Below are positions 18,217 through 27,861 of a stretch of 64,000 nucleotides of DNA, piece after piece. The stretch comes from Janibacter sp. HTCC2649. Lineage in GTDB: Bacteria; Actinomycetota; Actinomycetes; Actinomycetales; Dermatophilaceae. Location: positions 1,773,978 to 1,837,977 of the forward strand of contig NZ_CH672413.1 of the NCBI RefSeq assembly GCF_000152705.1, given 5' to 3'. The notes under the pieces were generated by a model that worked only from the letters and a program-made list of their open reading frames with translations, was not told the DNA's origin and searched no databases. Every line of letters begins with the position of its first letter. Position 1 is the first letter of the stretch. Both the position numbers and the translations under genes were made by a program.

Positions 18217-19071
18217 TCAGCCCCCAGCGGCGGCGAGGACCGCTCGACGGGTGAGGATCGGCGCGAGGGCCCGGCGATAGTCGGCGGTGCCGTTGAGGTC
18301 ACTCGGGGGGTTCGTGCCTTCGGCCGCTGCCGCACAGGCCGCCCGCACCGCATCGTCCGTCGCGGCTGCGCCGACGAGTGCCGCCTCCACCGCCGACGCG
18401 CGCAGTGGCGTCGAACCCATGTTGGTCAGGCCGATGCGCGCCTCCGCGATCGACCCACCGTCGACGCGGACGGTCGCCGCAACCGCGACGATCGACCACT
18501 GGTGCGAGACCCGGACGAACTTCTCGTAGCGCGCGCCCCACCCGGTGTGCTTGGGAACGCGGATGGCGGTGAGGAGCTCACCTTCACCCACCGCGGTCTC
18601 GAAGAGGTCCTTGAAGAAGTCGCTGGCCGCGACGGTCCGCTCTCCTCCACTGCCCGCGATGACGAACTCGGAGTCGAGGGCGAGCGCGGGCGCCCCCACG
18701 TCTCCGGCGGGATCGGCGTGGACCAGAGCGCCACCCACCGTGCCACGGTGCCGGATCTGGGGGTCGGCGACCTCCTTGATCGCCGCATGGAGGACCGCGG
18801 CGTGCTCGCGCACGAGGTCGGATGCGAGGGCATCGGCGTAGGTCGTCATCGCGCCGATGACGATGTGGTCGCCGTCCTCTGTGATGCCACGCAGCTCCTC
18901 GATGCGCCCGAGGTCGATGACCTTCTCGGGCGCATTGAGCCGCATGCGCAGAACGGGCAGGAGGCTCTGGCCGCCGGCGAGGACCTTGGCCTCGTCACCA
19001 GCCTCGGCGAGGGCGGCCAGGGCGTCGGCAACCGACGTCGGGGCGAGGTAGTCAAACGCTGCGGGGATCAC
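18217..19071 (-). CDS. coxM: Molybdenum hydroxylase FAD subunit (CoxM type)
   Basis: 284 residues, the normal size of the medium, FAD-carrying subunit that passes electrons from the iron-sulfur subunit to the acceptor. FAD-binding signatures are AGGQSLLPVL near residue 32 and IRHRGTVGGALVHADPAGD near 105. The start overlaps the coxL stop as GTGA. It forms a heterotrimer dimer with CoxL and CoxS. Confidence 0.93.
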   Translation of the reverse strand: MIPAAFDYLAPTSVADALAALAEAGDEAKVLAGGQSLLPVLRMRLNAPEKVIDLGRIEELRGITEDGDHIVIGAMTTYADALASDLVREHAAVLHAAIKEVADPQIRHRGTVGGALVHADPAGDVGAPALALDSEFVIAGSGGERTVAASDFFKDLFETAVGEGELLTAIRVPKHTGWGARYEKFVRVSHQWSIVAVAATVRVDGGSIAEARIGLTNMGSTPLRASAVEAALVGAAATDDAVRAACAAAAEGTNPPSDLNGTADYRRALAPILTRRAVLAAAGG

Positions 19072-21566
19072 TGGCCTGCTCCTTGCGTCGTCGCGCCAGG
19101 ATCGTCCTGGTTCGTGGAATCGGCCTGGAAGTGTGGCTGGACCTCAGCCGGTGTCGGTTCGGACTGGTTGGCTCCGGCCGACTGGATCGCATTCCACACC
19201 CGCTCGGGGGTGCACGGCATCGTGATGTCGTTGATGCCTCGCGATCGCAGGGCGTCGACGATGGCGTTGACGACAGCCGGTGTCGAGGCGATCGTGCCCG
19301 CCTCGCCAACGCCCTTGGTGCCGAGCGAGTTCGACGTCGCGGGAGACGTGGTGTGGTCGGTGATGAAGTTGATCGTGTCAGCCGCTGTGGGGAGCGTGTA
19401 GTCGACGAAGGAGCCGGAGACGAGAGTGCCCTGCTCGTCGTACTCGGCGCCCTCCCACAACGCCTGGGCGATGCCCTGGACCAGCCCGCCATGGACCTGG
19501 CCCTCGACGATGAGCGGGTTGATGATGACGCCGATGTCGTCGACGCAGACGTACTTGCGCATCTTCGTCGCGCCCGTCTCGGTGTCCACCTCCATCGCGC
19601 ACAGGTGGGTGCCGTGCGGGAAGGAGAAGTTCACCGGGTCGTAGGTCGCGTCGGCATCGATGCTCGGTTCGGCACCGTCGGGCAGGTTGTGCCCGGCGAA
19701 CGTCGCGAGGGCGATGTCGGTGAGGCCGATGCCCTTGTCGGTGCCCTTGACCGTGAACGTGCCTTCGGCGAACTCGAGGTCGTCGGCGTTGGCCTCGAGC
19801 AGGTGGGCAGCAATCACCTTCGCCTTCTCGATGACCTTGTCCGCGGCGAGCACGAGGGCCTCACCACCGACGACGAGCGACCGGGACCCGTAGCTGTCCA
19901 TGCCCTTCGGCGCGATCTGGGTGTCGCCGTGGAGCACTTCGACGTTCTCGAACGGGACGCCGAGCCGGTCGGCGACGATCTGGCTCCACGCGGTCTCGTG
20001 ACCCTGACCGTGGGGTGAGGTGCCGGTGATGACCTCGACGGTGCCGGTGGCGAGCATCCGGATGCTCGCGGACTCCCAGCCGCCCGCGCCGTAGTTGAGC
20101 GAGCCGAGGACGCGTGAGGGTGCAAGGCCGCACATCTCGGTGAAGGTCGAGACGCCGATGCCGAGCTGGACGGGGTCGCCCGAGTCACGCCGCTGCTGCT
20201 GCTCGGCGCGGAGCTCGTCGTAGCCGAAGAGCTCCTTGGCCTTGGCGGTCGCGGCCTCGTAGTTGCCGGAGTCGTAGGTCATGCCGGCCACAGTCGTGAA
20301 GGGGAACTCCTCGTGCGTGATCCAGTTCTTCTCCCGGATCTCGAGGGGATCGACCCCGACCTCGGCCGCGAGCTCGTCCATGAGCCGCTCGATGGCGTAG
20401 GTCGCCTCGGGTCGCCCGGCGCCTCGGTAGGCGTCCACCCAGGTCTTGTTGGTGTAGTAGTTCGTCGTGTTGAACCGGTAGGCCGGGAACTTGTAGATCG
20501 AGTTGAACATCCACGCGCCCAGCACGGGGACGCCACCGCCGACGATCGCGGCATACGCACCGAGGTCGGCCATGAGCTCGACCTTGAGCCCGGTGACCGT
20601 CCCGTCCTTCTTCGCACAGAGGGTGAGCTTCTGCCACTGGTCACGCCCGTGGTGGGCGGAGATCATCGTCTCGGAGCGGGTCTCGGTGAACTTGCAGGGA
20701 CGGCCGAGCTTGCGCGCCACCGCGAGGGTGACGAACTCCTCGGGGGTCGTCTGCAGCTTGCCGCCGAAGCCGCCGCCGACGTCGGGGGCGATGACCCGGA
20801 TCTTGGACTCGGGAAGGCCCGTCGTGGCGGCGATGCAGAACCTCAGGATGTGCGGGACCTGCGTGGCCGACCACATCGTGACCTGCTCGCCGGTCGGATC
20901 CACGACCGTGGACCGCGGCTCCATGAAGGCGGGGATGAGGCGCTGCTGGCGATACTCACGCTCGATGACGATCCCGTCGATGCCGGCCTGTCGGATCGCG
21001 TCGTCGACGTCCTCGCCGGTGCCGCCCTCCTTGGAGTCGAGCTGCCAGAAGGCGGACTTGTTGGTCCCGAGCGCGGGGTGCGCGAGGACCGCGTCCGTCG
21101 CGGCTTCCTTGAGGTCGAGGACCGCTGGAAGCGCGTCGTAGTCGACGTCGACCAGCTCGGCGGCGTCACGGGCCGCAGCGGCGGTGCGGGCGGCCACGAC
21201 GGCAACGATCTCGCCTGCGTGAGCGACGCGGTCGAGGGGCATCGGCAGGTGGTCAGGCGTCTTCTGGTCGGCCGTGATGGGCCACGCGGTGATGTTGACA
21301 CCCTGGATGTCGGCGATGTCGGCGCCGGTGAAGACCGTGACGACACCGGCGGCGGATTTTGCCTCCTCGGTGTCGATGTTCGTGATCGTTGCGTGCGCGA
21401 GCGGACTGCGGACCATCGCGAGGTGAAGCATCCCGGCCAGCTGGATGTTGTCGGTCCACTTCGTGCGTCCGGTGATGAGCCTCTGGTCCTCCTTGCGGCG
21501 GCGGGCTCGGCCGATCTCCGCGGACTTGGTGGGCTTGGCCTCGGGGCGGTCGTCGACGGCAGTCAT
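19068..21566 (-). CDS. coxL: Molybdenum hydroxylase large subunit, form II CO-dehydrogenase type
   Basis: 832 residues with an aldehyde oxidase/xanthine dehydrogenase fold. The active-site loop reads AYRGAGR (379-385), the form II signature, not the AYxCSFR loop with the catalytic Cys of proven form I CO dehydrogenases. Other conserved blocks are GGGFGGK (264-270), the molybdopterin motif [11 protein letters not shown] and the base Glu755 in GVGEAGT. Form II enzymes oxidise CO slowly or act on other substrates, so the physiological substrate is open. The C-terminal 40 residues are a non-conserved polar tail. The ATG overlaps the coxS stop (ATGA). Confidence 0.92.
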   Translation of the reverse strand: MTAVDDRPEAKPTKSAEIGRARRRKEDQRLITGRTKWTDNIQLAGMLHLAMVRSPLAHATITNIDTEEAKSAAGVVTVFTGADIADIQGVNITAWPITADQKTPDHLPMPLDRVAHAGEIVAVVAARTAAAARDAAELVDVDYDALPAVLDLKEAATDAVLAHPALGTNKSAFWQLDSKEGGTGEDVDDAIRQAGIDGIVIEREYRQQRLIPAFMEPRSTVVDPTGEQVTMWSATQVPHILRFCIAATTGLPESKIRVIAPDVGGGFGGKLQTTPEEFVTLAVARKLGRPCKFTETRSETMISAHHGRDQWQKLTLCAKKDGTVTGLKVELMADLGAYAAIVGGGVPVLGAWMFNSIYKFPAYRFNTTNYYTNKTWVDAYRGAGRPEATYAIERLMDELAAEVGVDPLEIREKNWITHEEFPFTTVAGMTYDSGNYEAATAKAKELFGYDELRAEQQQRRDSGDPVQLGIGVSTFTEMCGLAPSRVLGSLNYGAGGWESASIRMLATGTVEVITGTSPHGQGHETAWSQIVADRLGVPFENVEVLHGDTQIAPKGMDSYGSRSLVVGGEALVLAADKVIEKAKVIAAHLLEANADDLEFAEGTFTVKGTDKGIGLTDIALATFAGHNLPDGAEPSIDADATYDPVNFSFPHGTHLCAMEVDTETGATKMRKYVCVDDIGVIINPLIVEGQVHGGLVQGIAQALWEGAEYDEQGTLVSGSFVDYTLPTAADTINFITDHTTSPATSNSLGTKGVGEAGTIASTPAVVNAIVDALRSRGINDITMPCTPERVWNAIQSAGANQSEPTPAEVQPHFQADSTNQDDPGATTQGAGQ

Positions 21567-22093
21567 GACTGCACTCCGGCCGTTGCGCCCACCGTGGCAT
21601 CTGCCGTGCCGCCATCCGGGTCGCCGTCAGGGTCGCCCTGTCCTGCCGCCTGCTGCACTGCCTTGACGATGTTGTGGTAGCCGGTGCACCGGCAGAGGTT
21701 GCCCTCTAGGCCCACCCTGATCTCCTCCTCGGAGGGGTTCGGGTTCTCGTTCAGCACGTCGATGGCCTGCATGATCATGCCTGGCGTGCAGTAGCCGCAC
21801 TGGAGGGCATGACACTCGTGGAACGCCTTCTGCATCGGATGCAGCTCGCCGTTGCTCGCGAGCCCCTCGATGGTCGTGACCTCGTGGCCGTCCGCCTGGA
21901 CGGCGAGCACGTTGCAGGACTTCACGCTCCGGCCGTCGAGATGGACGGTGCAGGCGCCGCAGTTGCTCGTGTCGCACCCGATCACCGTCCCGGTCTTGCC
22001 CACCGATTCTCGGAGGTAGTGGACGAGCAGCATGCGCGGCTCCACCTCGTCGGTGTAGTTCTCGCCGTCGACCGTGACCGTGATCCGAGTCAT
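21563..22093 (-). CDS. coxS: Molybdenum hydroxylase 2x[2Fe-2S] subunit
   Basis: 176 residues. The plant-type [2Fe-2S] domain has Cys40, 45, 48 and 60 ([14 protein letters not shown]). The second cluster uses Cys99, 102, 134 and 136 (CGYCTPG, LCRCTGY). Electrons from the molybdenum centre pass through these clusters to CoxM. ATG 22093 is preferred over ATG 22096, since AGGAGTCA then sits at normal spacing. The C-terminus carries an extra Gly/Asp-rich tail. It is the first gene of the structural S-L-M-G run. Confidence 0.94.
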   Translation of the reverse strand: MTRITVTVDGENYTDEVEPRMLLVHYLRESVGKTGTVIGCDTSNCGACTVHLDGRSVKSCNVLAVQADGHEVTTIEGLASNGELHPMQKAFHECHALQCGYCTPGMIMQAIDVLNENPNPSEEEIRVGLEGNLCRCTGYHNIVKAVQQAAGQGDPDGDPDGGTADATVGATAGVQS

Positions 22094-22193
22094 CATTGAC
22101 TCCTGTATTGGGGGATGTGCGGTACTCGCGATCCTGCACTGCCCCGCCACACTGCACAAGGTTTCAACGAAACCCACAGGTAACGACACGCCG

Positions 22194-23309
22194 TCAGGAG
22201 TGGATCGGCCCCTCCCGTGAGCCGAGGCGATCACCGCGTCCGCCCCAGCGCAGCGCGATCATCTCGGCCGCGATCGAGACCGCTGTCTCCTGCGGGGTTC
22301 TTGCGCCGAGGTCGAGGCCGATCGGTGACGACAGGCGTCCGAGCTCGGCCTCGGTCAGACCGGCCTCGCGCAGTCGCGCCATCCGCTCGTCGTGCGTGCG
22401 ACGCGACCCCATGGCGCCGATGTAGGCGACCTCGGGCAACCGCAGGGCCACCTCGAGGAGGGGCACGTCGAACTTCGGGTCATGGGTGAGGACGCACAGC
22501 ACCGTGCGCTCGTCGACCCGTCCGGCGTCGACCTCGTCGCGCAGGTAGGCGTGCGGCCAGGACACGACGACCTCGTCCGCCGCCGGCAACCGGGCCGGGG
22601 TGGCGAAGACGGGGCGCGCGTCGCAGACGGTCACGGCATACCCGAGGAAGTGGCCCACCTCGGCAACCGCCGCCGCGAAGTCGATGGCGCCGAAGACGAT
22701 CATCCGCGGCTTGGGCGCGTAGGACGCGACGAAGACGCGCATCCCCTCTCCGCGCCGCTCGCCGTCGGGACCGTAGGTGAGGGTTTCGGTGAGGCCCGAA
22801 GCGAGGAGTCCGCGCGCGTCGTCGGTGATGGCCTCGTCGGCGCGGTCACTACCGAGCTCGCCGACGACGGCGTCCGGCCGGACGATGAGGCGCCGCCCGA
22901 CCCACTCGGCGTCGGGGTGCGCGACGACCGTCGCCACCGCCACGGGTCGACCCGCGGCGATGTCGTCCGCGACGTCACCGAACTCGGGGAAGGACTCGCG
23001 ATCGACCATCTCGACGAAGACGTCGAGCTGTCCACCGCACGACAGACCGACCGAGTATGCCGTGTCGTCCGAGATGCCATAGTGCGCCAGTTGCGCTGTG
23101 GCAGAGGCGATCACGTCTTGGCCAACCTCGTAGACAGCGCCTTCGACGCATCCCCCCGAGACGGAGCCGACCACGGTGCTGTCGGGTCCGACGAGCATCG
23201 AGGCTCCGGCGGGGCGGGGTGACGAGTTGAACGTCTCGACAACCGTGGCGAGAGCCGAGCGCTCGCCCGCGTCCCACCACTCGCGCAGCTCGGTCAGCAC
23301 CTCACGCAT
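22194..23309 (-). CDS. XdhC/CoxI family molybdenum cofactor maturation protein
   Basis: 371 residues from ATG 23309 with GGAGG 9 bases upstream; it overlaps the end of coxE by 8 bases. The N-terminal XdhC_CoxI domain contains [14 protein letters not shown] and [10 protein letters not shown]. The C-terminal Rossmann-type half contains [19 protein letters not shown] and [16 protein letters not shown]. XdhC proteins bind the molybdenum cofactor, promote its sulfuration and insert it into the large subunit. It sits between the CoxD/E chaperone genes and coxS, separated from coxS by about 100 bases. Confidence 0.92.
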   Translation of the reverse strand: MREVLTELREWWDAGERSALATVVETFNSSPRPAGASMLVGPDSTVVGSVSGGCVEGAVYEVGQDVIASATAQLAHYGISDDTAYSVGLSCGGQLDVFVEMVDRESFPEFGDVADDIAAGRPVAVATVVAHPDAEWVGRRLIVRPDAVVGELGSDRADEAITDDARGLLASGLTETLTYGPDGERRGEGMRVFVASYAPKPRMIVFGAIDFAAAVAEVGHFLGYAVTVCDARPVFATPARLPAADEVVVSWPHAYLRDEVDAGRVDERTVLCVLTHDPKFDVPLLEVALRLPEVAYIGAMGSRRTHDERMARLREAGLTEAELGRLSSPIGLDLGARTPQETAVSIAAEMIALRWGGRGDRLGSREGPIHS

Positions 23310-24411
23310 CTGCGACGACCTCCAGGAGTTCAGCGAAGGCGGCCATCGAGTGTCCGGCCACGAAGGTGTCAACGTACGGCAGGGCCGCGATGATGCCCTG
23401 CTGGACCGGCGCGTATGCCGGGTGACCCCGATGCGGGTTGGCCCAGACGACGTGGTGGGCCAGGGCGTGGAGGCGACGCATCTGCTGCGCCAGGACCTCG
23501 GGCTCACCGCGCTCCCAGCCGTCGCTGACGATGACGACGACCGCGCCCCGCGCCATGCCGCGCCGACCCCAGCGCTCCAGGAAGGCCCTCACCCCGTCGG
23601 CCAGACGGGTGCCGCCGGACCAGTCAGGGATCACCTGACCTGCCGCGACGAGCGCCCGATCCGGATCGGGCTGCTGGAGGGCCCGGGTCACGTGGGTGAG
23701 ACGCGTGCCCACGGTGAAGACCTCCACGGCGGCACTTCCGCGACACCACACGTGGCCGAGTCGGAGCAGCGCGTCGGTGTAGGCATTCATCGACCCGGAC
23801 ACGTCGATGAGCACGACGACCTTTCGAGCTCGCTCTGCGCGCCGCTGGTGACGGATCGGGCCGGGCTCTCCGTGGCGCCGAATCATCTCGCGCAGAGTGC
23901 GCCGGGCATCGACACGTCCTCTCCGAGCAGCGGTCAGGCGATGCGTGCGACGTCGAGGCGAACGGGGTCGCAGCGCAGCGAACATCGCGGTCAGGGCCGC
24001 CCGTTCGCGGGCCGACATCGAGGCAATGTCCCTGTGCCGCAACACCTCCGTTGCACTGGCCATGGCGCGGACATCCTCAAGGTCGTCCTCCCCCGCCGAC
24101 TCACCTGAGCCTGCGTCCTGCAGGTCGGCCATCGTTGTGGACGGCCGAAGGGGTGCCTTGCGCACGACGCCGGGGCGTTCGGCGCCGAACCACGCGGCAT
24201 ACACGAGGTCGTGTCGTTCGAGATCGGCCGGTGAGCCGCACAGGGTTGCCCGGCCCACGGCATACACGGCGGCTTGGTCGTCCAGCCCCACCGTGGCGAC
24301 GGCCTGCAGGTAGGTGCGTTCGCGATCGGCGGTGACGGCCACCCCCGCTGCCCTGAGGGCGCGCGCAAAACCGAGGAGGATCTCCTCAGCCGGGCGCGCG
24401 ACGACGGTCAC
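23302..24411 (-). CDS. coxE: CoxE-like VWA domain protein
   Basis: 369 residues from GTG 24411, which overlaps the coxD stop as GTGA. The C-terminal half is a VWA domain with metal site VLIDVSGSMN (Asp203, Ser205, Ser207). The N-terminal half is helical and basic. CoxE works with the MoxR ATPase CoxD to assemble the [CuSMoO2]-type active site in CO dehydrogenase operons. Its role with a form II enzyme is inferred from context. Confidence 0.88.
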   Translation of the reverse strand: MTVVARPAEEILLGFARALRAAGVAVTADRERTYLQAVATVGLDDQAAVYAVGRATLCGSPADLERHDLVYAAWFGAERPGVVRKAPLRPSTTMADLQDAGSGESAGEDDLEDVRAMASATEVLRHRDIASMSARERAALTAMFAALRPRSPRRRTHRLTAARRGRVDARRTLREMIRRHGEPGPIRHQRRAERARKVVVLIDVSGSMNAYTDALLRLGHVWCRGSAAVEVFTVGTRLTHVTRALQQPDPDRALVAAGQVIPDWSGGTRLADGVRAFLERWGRRGMARGAVVVIVSDGWERGEPEVLAQQMRRLHALAHHVVWANPHRGHPAYAPVQQGIIAALPYVDTFVAGHSMAAFAELLEVVADA

Positions 24412-25292
24412 CGGGAGAGGATCCGATCGAGGGCGGCGCGGACGCGCACCGCGTCCTCGCGGTACTTCACGGCCACACCGAGGGATGCTGCGGCCGAGGC
24501 CGTGTCGAGCTCGCGGACGCCGAGCTCGTGGAGGGCCCGGGCCCAGTCGAGGGTCTCGGCGACACCGGGGGGCTTGAGGAGCTCGGCGTCGGTTCGGACG
24601 GAGTGGATCGCCCGCACGACCTGCTCGGCCAGGGCTTCGGGGACCTCGGGCGCGCGCGACCTCACAATGGCGAGTTCGCGCTCGAGAGAGGGGTGTTCGA
24701 GCCACTGGTAGAGGCAACGGCGTTTGAGCGCGTCGTGGACCTCGCGGGTGCGGTTGGAGGTGAGGACGACGAGCGGTGGGGTCGTGGCACTGACCGTGCC
24801 GAGCTCGGGGATGCTCACCTGCCAGGTGGAGAGGACCTCGAGGAGGAAGGCTTCGAACTCGTCGTCGGCGCGGTCGATCTCGTCGATGAGCAGAACTGCG
24901 GGGGCCTCGCGCAGGGCGCGCAGGATGGGGCGAGGCACGAGGAAGCGCTCGTCGAACAGTCCGGACTCGACGTCGTCGAGCGAGGCGGCGCCGTCGACGG
25001 CCTCGACGGCGCGCAGGTGCAGGATCTGGCGCGGGAAGTCCCAGTCGTAGAGGGCCTGGCTGGCGTCGATCCCCTCGTGGCACTGGAGCCGGATGAGCGG
25101 GACGCCGGCGGCTTGGGCGAGGGCTTCGGCGAGGGCGGTCTTGCCCGTACCCGGCTCGCCCTCGACCAGAAGTGGCCGGTGCAGACGGGCCGCCAGCCAC
25201 GCGATGGTCGCCAGCTCGTCATCGGCGAGGTAGCCGGTGCCCGCGAGGGCGGACCGCAGATCTGCAGCAGTGGAGAACTCCATACGGTGCAT
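24408..25292 (-). CDS. coxD: CoxD-like MoxR AAA+ ATPase
   Basis: 294 residues from ATG 25292; ATG 25283 is possible and neither has a clear Shine-Dalgarno. Walker A is GEPGTGKT (45-52), Walker B AVLLIDEIDRAD, sensor 1 LTSNRTRE. MoxR ATPases act as chaperones with a VWA partner, here coxE, to which it is coupled by a 4-base overlap. It is the first gene of the accessory set and lies directly downstream of the intruding DUF222/HNH gene. Confidence 0.9.
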   Translation of the reverse strand: MHRMEFSTAADLRSALAGTGYLADDELATIAWLAARLHRPLLVEGEPGTGKTALAEALAQAAGVPLIRLQCHEGIDASQALYDWDFPRQILHLRAVEAVDGAASLDDVESGLFDERFLVPRPILRALREAPAVLLIDEIDRADDEFEAFLLEVLSTWQVSIPELGTVSATTPPLVVLTSNRTREVHDALKRRCLYQWLEHPSLERELAIVRSRAPEVPEALAEQVVRAIHSVRTDAELLKPPGVAETLDWARALHELGVRELDTASAAASLGVAVKYREDAVRVRAALDRILSR

Positions 25293-25323
25293 CGTCACAC
25301 GTCTGCCCGTGGACGGGCGTCGC

Positions 25324-27006
25324 TCAGAACGGAATGGACTGTGGCGGAGCCGGTGGGGGTGGCGGGAAGTCGAGCACATAGCGCTTCCAGCTGGGGTTGA
25401 AGTCGAGGTCGATGGGGTGGGGTGGTCCGCCGTAGGTGTTGCCGCGAACGTCGAAGGTGATCGTGTGGGCACGGGGTTGGGCGTTGGCGGGGCCGCCGAG
25501 GAGTTCGATGAGTTCTTCCTCGAAGGTCGTGGGGATGTCGGCGGGGTCGGTTGTGATGCGGCCTGTGGTGGTGGGGTCGCGGTGGGTAGCGCCGGCGGTG
25601 ATGAGGTGGAGGTGGTCCACGGGCCAGGTGGTGCGTTGCAGCCCGGTGGGGTCGCTCCAGGTGACGGTGCCGTCGGGGTGGAGCTTCACGCTCCAGCCGT
25701 CGCGTTGCTTGATCTGGTGGTGGCGTCGACACAACGCCATCAGGTTTGAGGGTGTGGTGGGACCCATGGGCCAAGGGCGGACATGGTCGAGGTCGCACTG
25801 ACGTGCGGGCACACCGCAGCCGGGGAAGCGGCAGGATCCGTCGCGCAACCGGATGAGTCGGGCCATGCCGTCGGGCACCCGGTAGGACTGGCTGAAGTCT
25901 TCGAGGTCTTGCCCGCAGCGTTCGGCTTTGCGGTGAGCGCGTCGGGCTCGGGCCTGGCCACGGGCGTACGCGGCTGGGACGTCACCGTGCACGAGCGCAC
26001 CGGTGTCGGTGTCGCAGGTCAGGTCACGGTCGGGGTTCGAGGTGCCAGCAGCGTCGAGCCATTCACGGCGCACGAACGTCGTCCCACCCTGTCCGAGCCC
26101 ACCGACCTCGACGAGGTCTTCCGCCGCGCCAGAAGGTGCAGGGGTCTCCCGTGATGTGGCGGTCTCGTCAGCAGGAGTGGTGTCGTCGGCGGTGGTGTCG
26201 GTGGGTCGCGCTTCGTCGTCGGCGGCGCGGGTGGCGTGAACGATGACCTTGACGTCGGAGTGTTCGAGGATGAGTTCCATCATCGCGTCAGACCGAGCCA
26301 TCTCCAGGTTGCTGGCTTTCTTGTCGCGCACCAGCTGCCGGGCGCGTTCGGTGACGGCAGCCCACGCACCCCTGGCGTCCTCGACCCGGAAGTCACCGCG
26401 CCAGTGGTCGGTGCCGTGCTCCCCGGTTCGGCGGGTCAACCCGCGCCGGGCCCGCTCCTCCTCAGCTTCTTGGGCGACCGCGTCCGGGTCGACCTGCGCC
26501 GCGGTGCGCGCCAGGAGCCGGCGCAGCGGCCCCGTGGTCAGTTGTCCCCACACGTCCTTGACCCGGTCCACGACCTCAGCCGCGGACTCCGCCGACAAGA
26601 ACTCCGTCTCCTCCGTGACGACCCGGGCACGCTGCTCATCCAAATCACCTGACGCCATCGCATCCACCACCGCAGGGGTGCGCGTCAGCTGACGGATCGC
26701 ATCGAGGATCCGGTTCGTCGCGACATGCACCGAACACCCCAGCCGGGGCGCCGCGAGCTCGGGACCGTCCTGGCGCTGGTGGCCCAACCCGTGATGGACC
26801 TCCACGCTGGTGCCGTCCTCTTGCCGGTGGACATCGCGCGCGGACAGGTGCGCCAACGCGACCGCCTGCCGGGCCGACGCGGCGTCCTTCTCACGCTGCG
26901 CGAGCTCGATGACGTCCAGGAGCTCCTCGGAACTCAACTGGTGTGCGGAAGCACGCAACGCGGCATACCGGCCCTCAAGGGCGGCGGTCGCGGAGGTGCT
27001 TTCCAT
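25324..27006 (-). CDS. DUF222 / HNH endonuclease domain protein (13E12-repeat type)
   Basis: 560 residues. The N-terminal two thirds match DUF222 (13E12 repeat family). The HNH nuclease motif begins at CRFPGCGVPARQCDLDH and ends MALCRRHHQIKQ, with Cys pairs and the HNH histidines in place. Such genes are multi-copy and mobile-like in actinobacteria, and their function is poorly known. This copy sits between the mocA-like gene and coxD, breaking the cox accessory set. A SOS box overlaps its promoter. The Pro-rich C-terminus (PPPPPAPP) is typical of the family. Confidence 0.88.
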   Translation of the reverse strand: MESTSATAALEGRYAALRASAHQLSSEELLDVIELAQREKDAASARQAVALAHLSARDVHRQEDGTSVEVHHGLGHQRQDGPELAAPRLGCSVHVATNRILDAIRQLTRTPAVVDAMASGDLDEQRARVVTEETEFLSAESAAEVVDRVKDVWGQLTTGPLRRLLARTAAQVDPDAVAQEAEEERARRGLTRRTGEHGTDHWRGDFRVEDARGAWAAVTERARQLVRDKKASNLEMARSDAMMELILEHSDVKVIVHATRAADDEARPTDTTADDTTPADETATSRETPAPSGAAEDLVEVGGLGQGGTTFVRREWLDAAGTSNPDRDLTCDTDTGALVHGDVPAAYARGQARARRAHRKAERCGQDLEDFSQSYRVPDGMARLIRLRDGSCRFPGCGVPARQCDLDHVRPWPMGPTTPSNLMALCRRHHQIKQRDGWSVKLHPDGTVTWSDPTGLQRTTWPVDHLHLITAGATHRDPTTTGRITTDPADIPTTFEEELIELLGGPANAQPRAHTITFDVRGNTYGGPPHPIDLDFNPSWKRYVLDFPPPPPAPPQSIPF

Positions 27007-27012
27007 GACCTG

Positions 27013-27035
27013 ATTTTACTCGAACGTGAGTTCTA
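27013..27035 (-). promoter_or_regulatory. LexA (SOS) box and -10 element of the DUF222/HNH gene
   Basis: Bases 27020-27035 read TCGAACGTGAGTTCTA, matching 10 of the 12 defined positions of the actinobacterial SOS box TCGAAC-N4-GTTCGA. On the minus strand a -10-like TAAAAT lies at 27013-27018, six bases before the ATG. The box would therefore block the promoter, and DNA damage should induce the gene. Confidence 0.65.
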
Positions 27036-27160
27036 GAGTCAAGGAATTCGAGATACGCTCTGGGCTGAATTCGCAACGGGCACAACCCAATTGACGAAGC
27101 AGGCAGGCAATCCCAGGGCCTCGTCAACAACGCTGCAACCAGCCTCTGACAGCCGACGGT

Positions 27161-27745
27161 TCAGATGTCTCCGGGCCGGTCAATGTCTCGCCCAGTCGCG
27201 AGATCCCCGCACTCGACGAGGACCGGCTGGTGGCCTTCGAAGTAGGTCCGGGCACCGTGATCGCCGATCGCGTGCTCGCGGATCAACCGCCAGTGCGACC
27301 GACCGATGAGCACGGGATGACCGGCACGCCCGTCGTACGCAGCCCGCACCAAGACCCTGTCGAGATCACCGTCGACCGAAGTCAGCAGCCGCGTGTGGAC
27401 CGAGGCGCCCACGTCAGGAAGGTCGACCAGCATGAGCAGCACCGCTCGGGCCTGGGTCGCATCCAGGGCATCGATCCCCCGGCGCAGCGACGCACCCATC
27501 CCTTCGTCCCAGTCCTCTGCCTCAGCGACGAGACCACCCACCCGCTCGGCGCGCAGTCGAACGCTGGGAGCCGAGTGGCCGACGACGACATGGACCTCGG
27601 TGACCCCCGCGTCGTGCAGCCTGCTGACCGTCGACTCAACGAGGGACGGCCCGGTTGGCGAGAGGCGAAGCAGTGCCTTGGGTCCTCCCATGCGTCGCCC
27701 GGCGCCCGCCGCGAGAACGAGTCCGGCGACCCCTCCGTCAACCAT
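27161..27745 (-). CDS. MobA/MocA-like nucleotidyltransferase
   Basis: 194 residues. The N-terminal nucleotide-binding motif LAAGAGRRMGGPKALL (about 11-26) and VLLMLVDLPDVG identify the NTP_transf_3 family of molybdenum cofactor cytidylyl- or guanylyltransferases. Next to the cox genes it most likely makes the molybdopterin cytosine dinucleotide used by CoxL-type enzymes. It is separated from coxD by the DUF222/HNH gene. A divergent alcohol dehydrogenase gene starts 116 bases away. Confidence 0.85.
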   Translation of the reverse strand: MVDGGVAGLVLAAGAGRRMGGPKALLRLSPTGPSLVESTVSRLHDAGVTEVHVVVGHSAPSVRLRAERVGGLVAEAEDWDEGMGASLRRGIDALDATQARAVLLMLVDLPDVGASVHTRLLTSVDGDLDRVLVRAAYDGRAGHPVLIGRSHWRLIREHAIGDHGARTYFEGHQPVLVECGDLATGRDIDRPGDI

Positions 27746-27861
27746 CCGGTCACTCTGCCACCTGGCGGAGCTCAGCGGGTGGCGACCGCCCAGAGTGTGG
27801 TCGCGTAGGAGACCTGAGATGGAGTGGGCGTCGGCGACCGGTTGTCAGACAGAGTGGGTCC

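Noticed and set aside
25324-27006. DUF222/HNH gene as a group II intron or homing element
   Set aside because: No intron structure, reverse transcriptase or target duplication could be seen; it is a free-standing gene.
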